NCBI GenBank assembly: GCA_025360685.1 | Contig: JANYBR010000060.1 | Coordinates: 1 to 6,729, forward strand | Origin: Pseudomonadota bacterium | Lineage (GTDB): Bacteria; Pseudomonadota; Alphaproteobacteria; Micropepsales; Micropepsaceae | Reading direction: 5' to 3' | Length of the DNA: 6,729 bases | Part shown: positions 5,543 to 6,729 of the stretch, piece by piece | Numbering within the stretch: position 1 is the first letter of the stretch | Layout of the letters: the number at the start of each line of letters is the position of its first letter | Made by a program: the position numbers and the translations under genes | Notes under the pieces: model-generated | The model's database searches: none | Seen by the model: only the letters and a program-made list of their open reading frames with translations | What the model was told of the DNA's origin: nothing

Positions 5543-6729
5543 ATGACGGCCATCAACCAGGTTACGGATTTCTCCAAAGAGGGCGAGATCGGCATCATCA
5601 CCCTCAATTCGCCGCCGGTGAACGCCTTGTCGGCGAATGTGCGCGACGGGCTGCATCAAGGCTTCAAGGCAGCCATCGACGATCCGGCCGTCAAGGCGAT
5701 CGTGCTGATCTGCGAGGGGCGCACCTTCATCGCCGGCGCCGACATCTCCGAGTTCGGCGGCGCGCAGAAGGGCGCGAGCCTGTTCGACGTGCAGGCGATG
5801 ATGGAAGACTCGCCCAAGCCGGTGGTGGCTGCGATCCATGGCACGGCGCTGGGCGGCGGTCTCGAAGTCGCTCTGTGCGCGCACTACCGCGTGGCGGTGC
5901 CGAGTGCGCGCTGCGGCCTGCCCGAAGTGAACCTCGGATTGCTGCCGGGTGCCGGCGGCACGCAGCGGCTGCCGCGCATTGCCGGCGTGGAGAAGGCGCT
6001 GGAGATGGTCACCAGCGGCCAGCATGTGCCGGCCAAGGAATGTCTCGCCATGGGCCTGGTCGACGAACTCGCCGAGGAAGGCAAGCTGAAGGAAGCCGCC
6101 ATCGCCTTCGCGCGCAAGCTCGTCGCCGAGAAGAAGCCGCTCAAGAAAGTGCGCGAGAACAACACCAAGCTGGAAGCCGCCAAGGGCCATCCGGAAATCT
6201 TCGCCAATTTCCGCAAAGCCAATGCGCGCAAGTTCCGCGGCTTCAAGGCGCCCGAAGCCAACATCCAGTGCATCGAAGCGGCCGTGAACCAGAGCTTCGA
6301 GGAGGGCCTGAAGACCGAACGCAAGCTGTTCATGGACGTGATGATGAGCCCACATTCGGCGGCGCAGCGCTACTATTTCTTCGCCGAACGCCTCGCCAAC
6401 AAGATCCCCGACGTGCCGGACGACACCAAGCTGATCCCGATCAAGAAGGTCGGCATCATCGGCGCGGGCACGATGGGCGGCGGCATCGCGATGAACTTCG
6501 CCAATGCCGGAATCGCCGTCACCATCGTGGAAGTAAAGCAGGACGCGCTGGACCGCGGGTTGAAAGTCGTGCGCGGCAATTACGAGCGCAGCGCCAAGAA
6601 CGGCCGCTTCACGATGGACGAAGTCGAAAAGCGCATGGCGATGTTCGGCGGCTCGCTCGACATGTCGGCGCTCGCGGACTGCGACCTGGTGATCGAAGCG
6701 GTGTTCGAGCGCATGGACATCAAGAAGGA
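5543..6729 (+). CDS. Bifunctional enoyl-CoA hydratase / 3-hydroxyacyl-CoA dehydrogenase, 5' part
   Basis: This is the first 395 residues of a protein that is usually about 700; it is open at the right edge, so the gene is incomplete. Domain 1 (about 10-190) is a crotonase with oxyanion-hole segments FIAGAD (62-67) and HGTALGGG (99-106) and both catalytic glutamates, E108 in GGGLE and E128 in LPEVNLGLLPGAGGTQRLPR. It should hydrate trans-2-enoyl-CoA. A helical linker (190-295) leads to domain 2, an NAD-binding Rossmann fold: KVGIIGAGTMGGGIA (302-316, GxGxxG at 307-312), with E330 ending the second strand where it binds the adenosine ribose. The catalytic His of the dehydrogenase would lie beyond the window. 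The order and the PPVNALS start resemble FadJ and the peroxisomal bifunctional (EHHADH-type) enzymes, hence fatty-acid beta-oxidation in the cytosol; I give no symbol because fadJ, fadB and MFP-type cannot be separated here. AGGGAG at 5531-5536 supports the start. Confidence 0.94.
   Translation, partial: MTAINQVTDFSKEGEIGIITLNSPPVNALSANVRDGLHQGFKAAIDDPAVKAIVLICEGRTFIAGADISEFGGAQKGASLFDVQAMMEDSPKPVVAAIHGTALGGGLEVALCAHYRVAVPSARCGLPEVNLGLLPGAGGTQRLPRIAGVEKALEMVTSGQHVPAKECLAMGLVDELAEEGKLKEAAIAFARKLVAEKKPLKKVRENNTKLEAAKGHPEIFANFRKANARKFRGFKAPEANIQCIEAAVNQSFEEGLKTERKLFMDVMMSPHSAAQRYYFFAERLANKIPDVPDDTKLIPIKKVGIIGAGTMGGGIAMNFANAGIAVTIVEVKQDALDRGLKVVRGNYERSAKNGRFTMDEVEKRMAMFGGSLDMSALADCDLVIEAVFERMDIKK

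Noticed and set aside
5348..6355. Long minus-strand open frame (335 codons)
   Set aside because: It lies antisense to the clear hydratase/dehydrogenase gene; its His/Arg-rich composition has no family character and arises from GC-rich codon bias.

Overview
The window is GC-rich DNA that reads like an alphaproteobacterial chromosome. The support is a GC-rich third codon position in every gene, a YcbL/GloC-type hydrolase, a PadR plus membrane-protein pair, multifunctional beta-oxidation genes, and short GC-rich palindromic repeats of a kind common in Rhizobiales-like genomes. A family-level placement (for example near Rhizomicrobium/Micropepsaceae) would be a guess. Two genes run off the ends: the outer-membrane protein at the left and the beta-oxidation enzyme at the right.

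Layout. 912-1 (-): secreted, probably beta-barrel outer-membrane protein; its last ~20 visible codons lie in a perfect inverted copy of sequence from inside the same gene. 913-1181: divergent intergenic region. 1182-1859 (+): GloC/YcbL-like glyoxalase II-type hydrolase. 1898-1928: strong hairpin between convergent genes. 3176-1939 (-): a two-gene operon, PadR repressor then a HAAS-type multi-pass membrane protein, with a recognisable promoter and a repeated operator-like word. 3320-3468: a composite palindromic repeat unit. 4324-3470 (-): crotonase-fold enoyl-CoA hydratase/isomerase with an isomerase-like active site. 4403-4429: second copy of the hairpin seen at 1898-1928. 5351-4434 (-): short-chain dehydrogenase/reductase. 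5352-5542: divergent promoter region. 5543-6729 (+, incomplete): fused enoyl-CoA hydratase / 3-hydroxyacyl-CoA dehydrogenase.

How the genes fit together. The right half is acyl-CoA metabolism: a bifunctional hydratase/dehydrogenase on the + strand and, divergently, an SDR and a second crotonase whose active site resembles enoyl-CoA isomerases, as needed when unsaturated acyl chains are degraded. The PadR/HAAS pair is a self-contained regulatory unit, probably sensing envelope or drug stress. GloC is a housekeeping detoxification enzyme (S-lactoylglutathione hydrolysis).

I found no CRISPR, transposase, tRNA, rRNA or defence system. The least ordinary features are the perfect 59-bp inverted duplication at the left edge (most likely a fold-back junction or contig-end artefact) and three palindromic elements, each placed within about 10 bases of a minus-strand stop codon.
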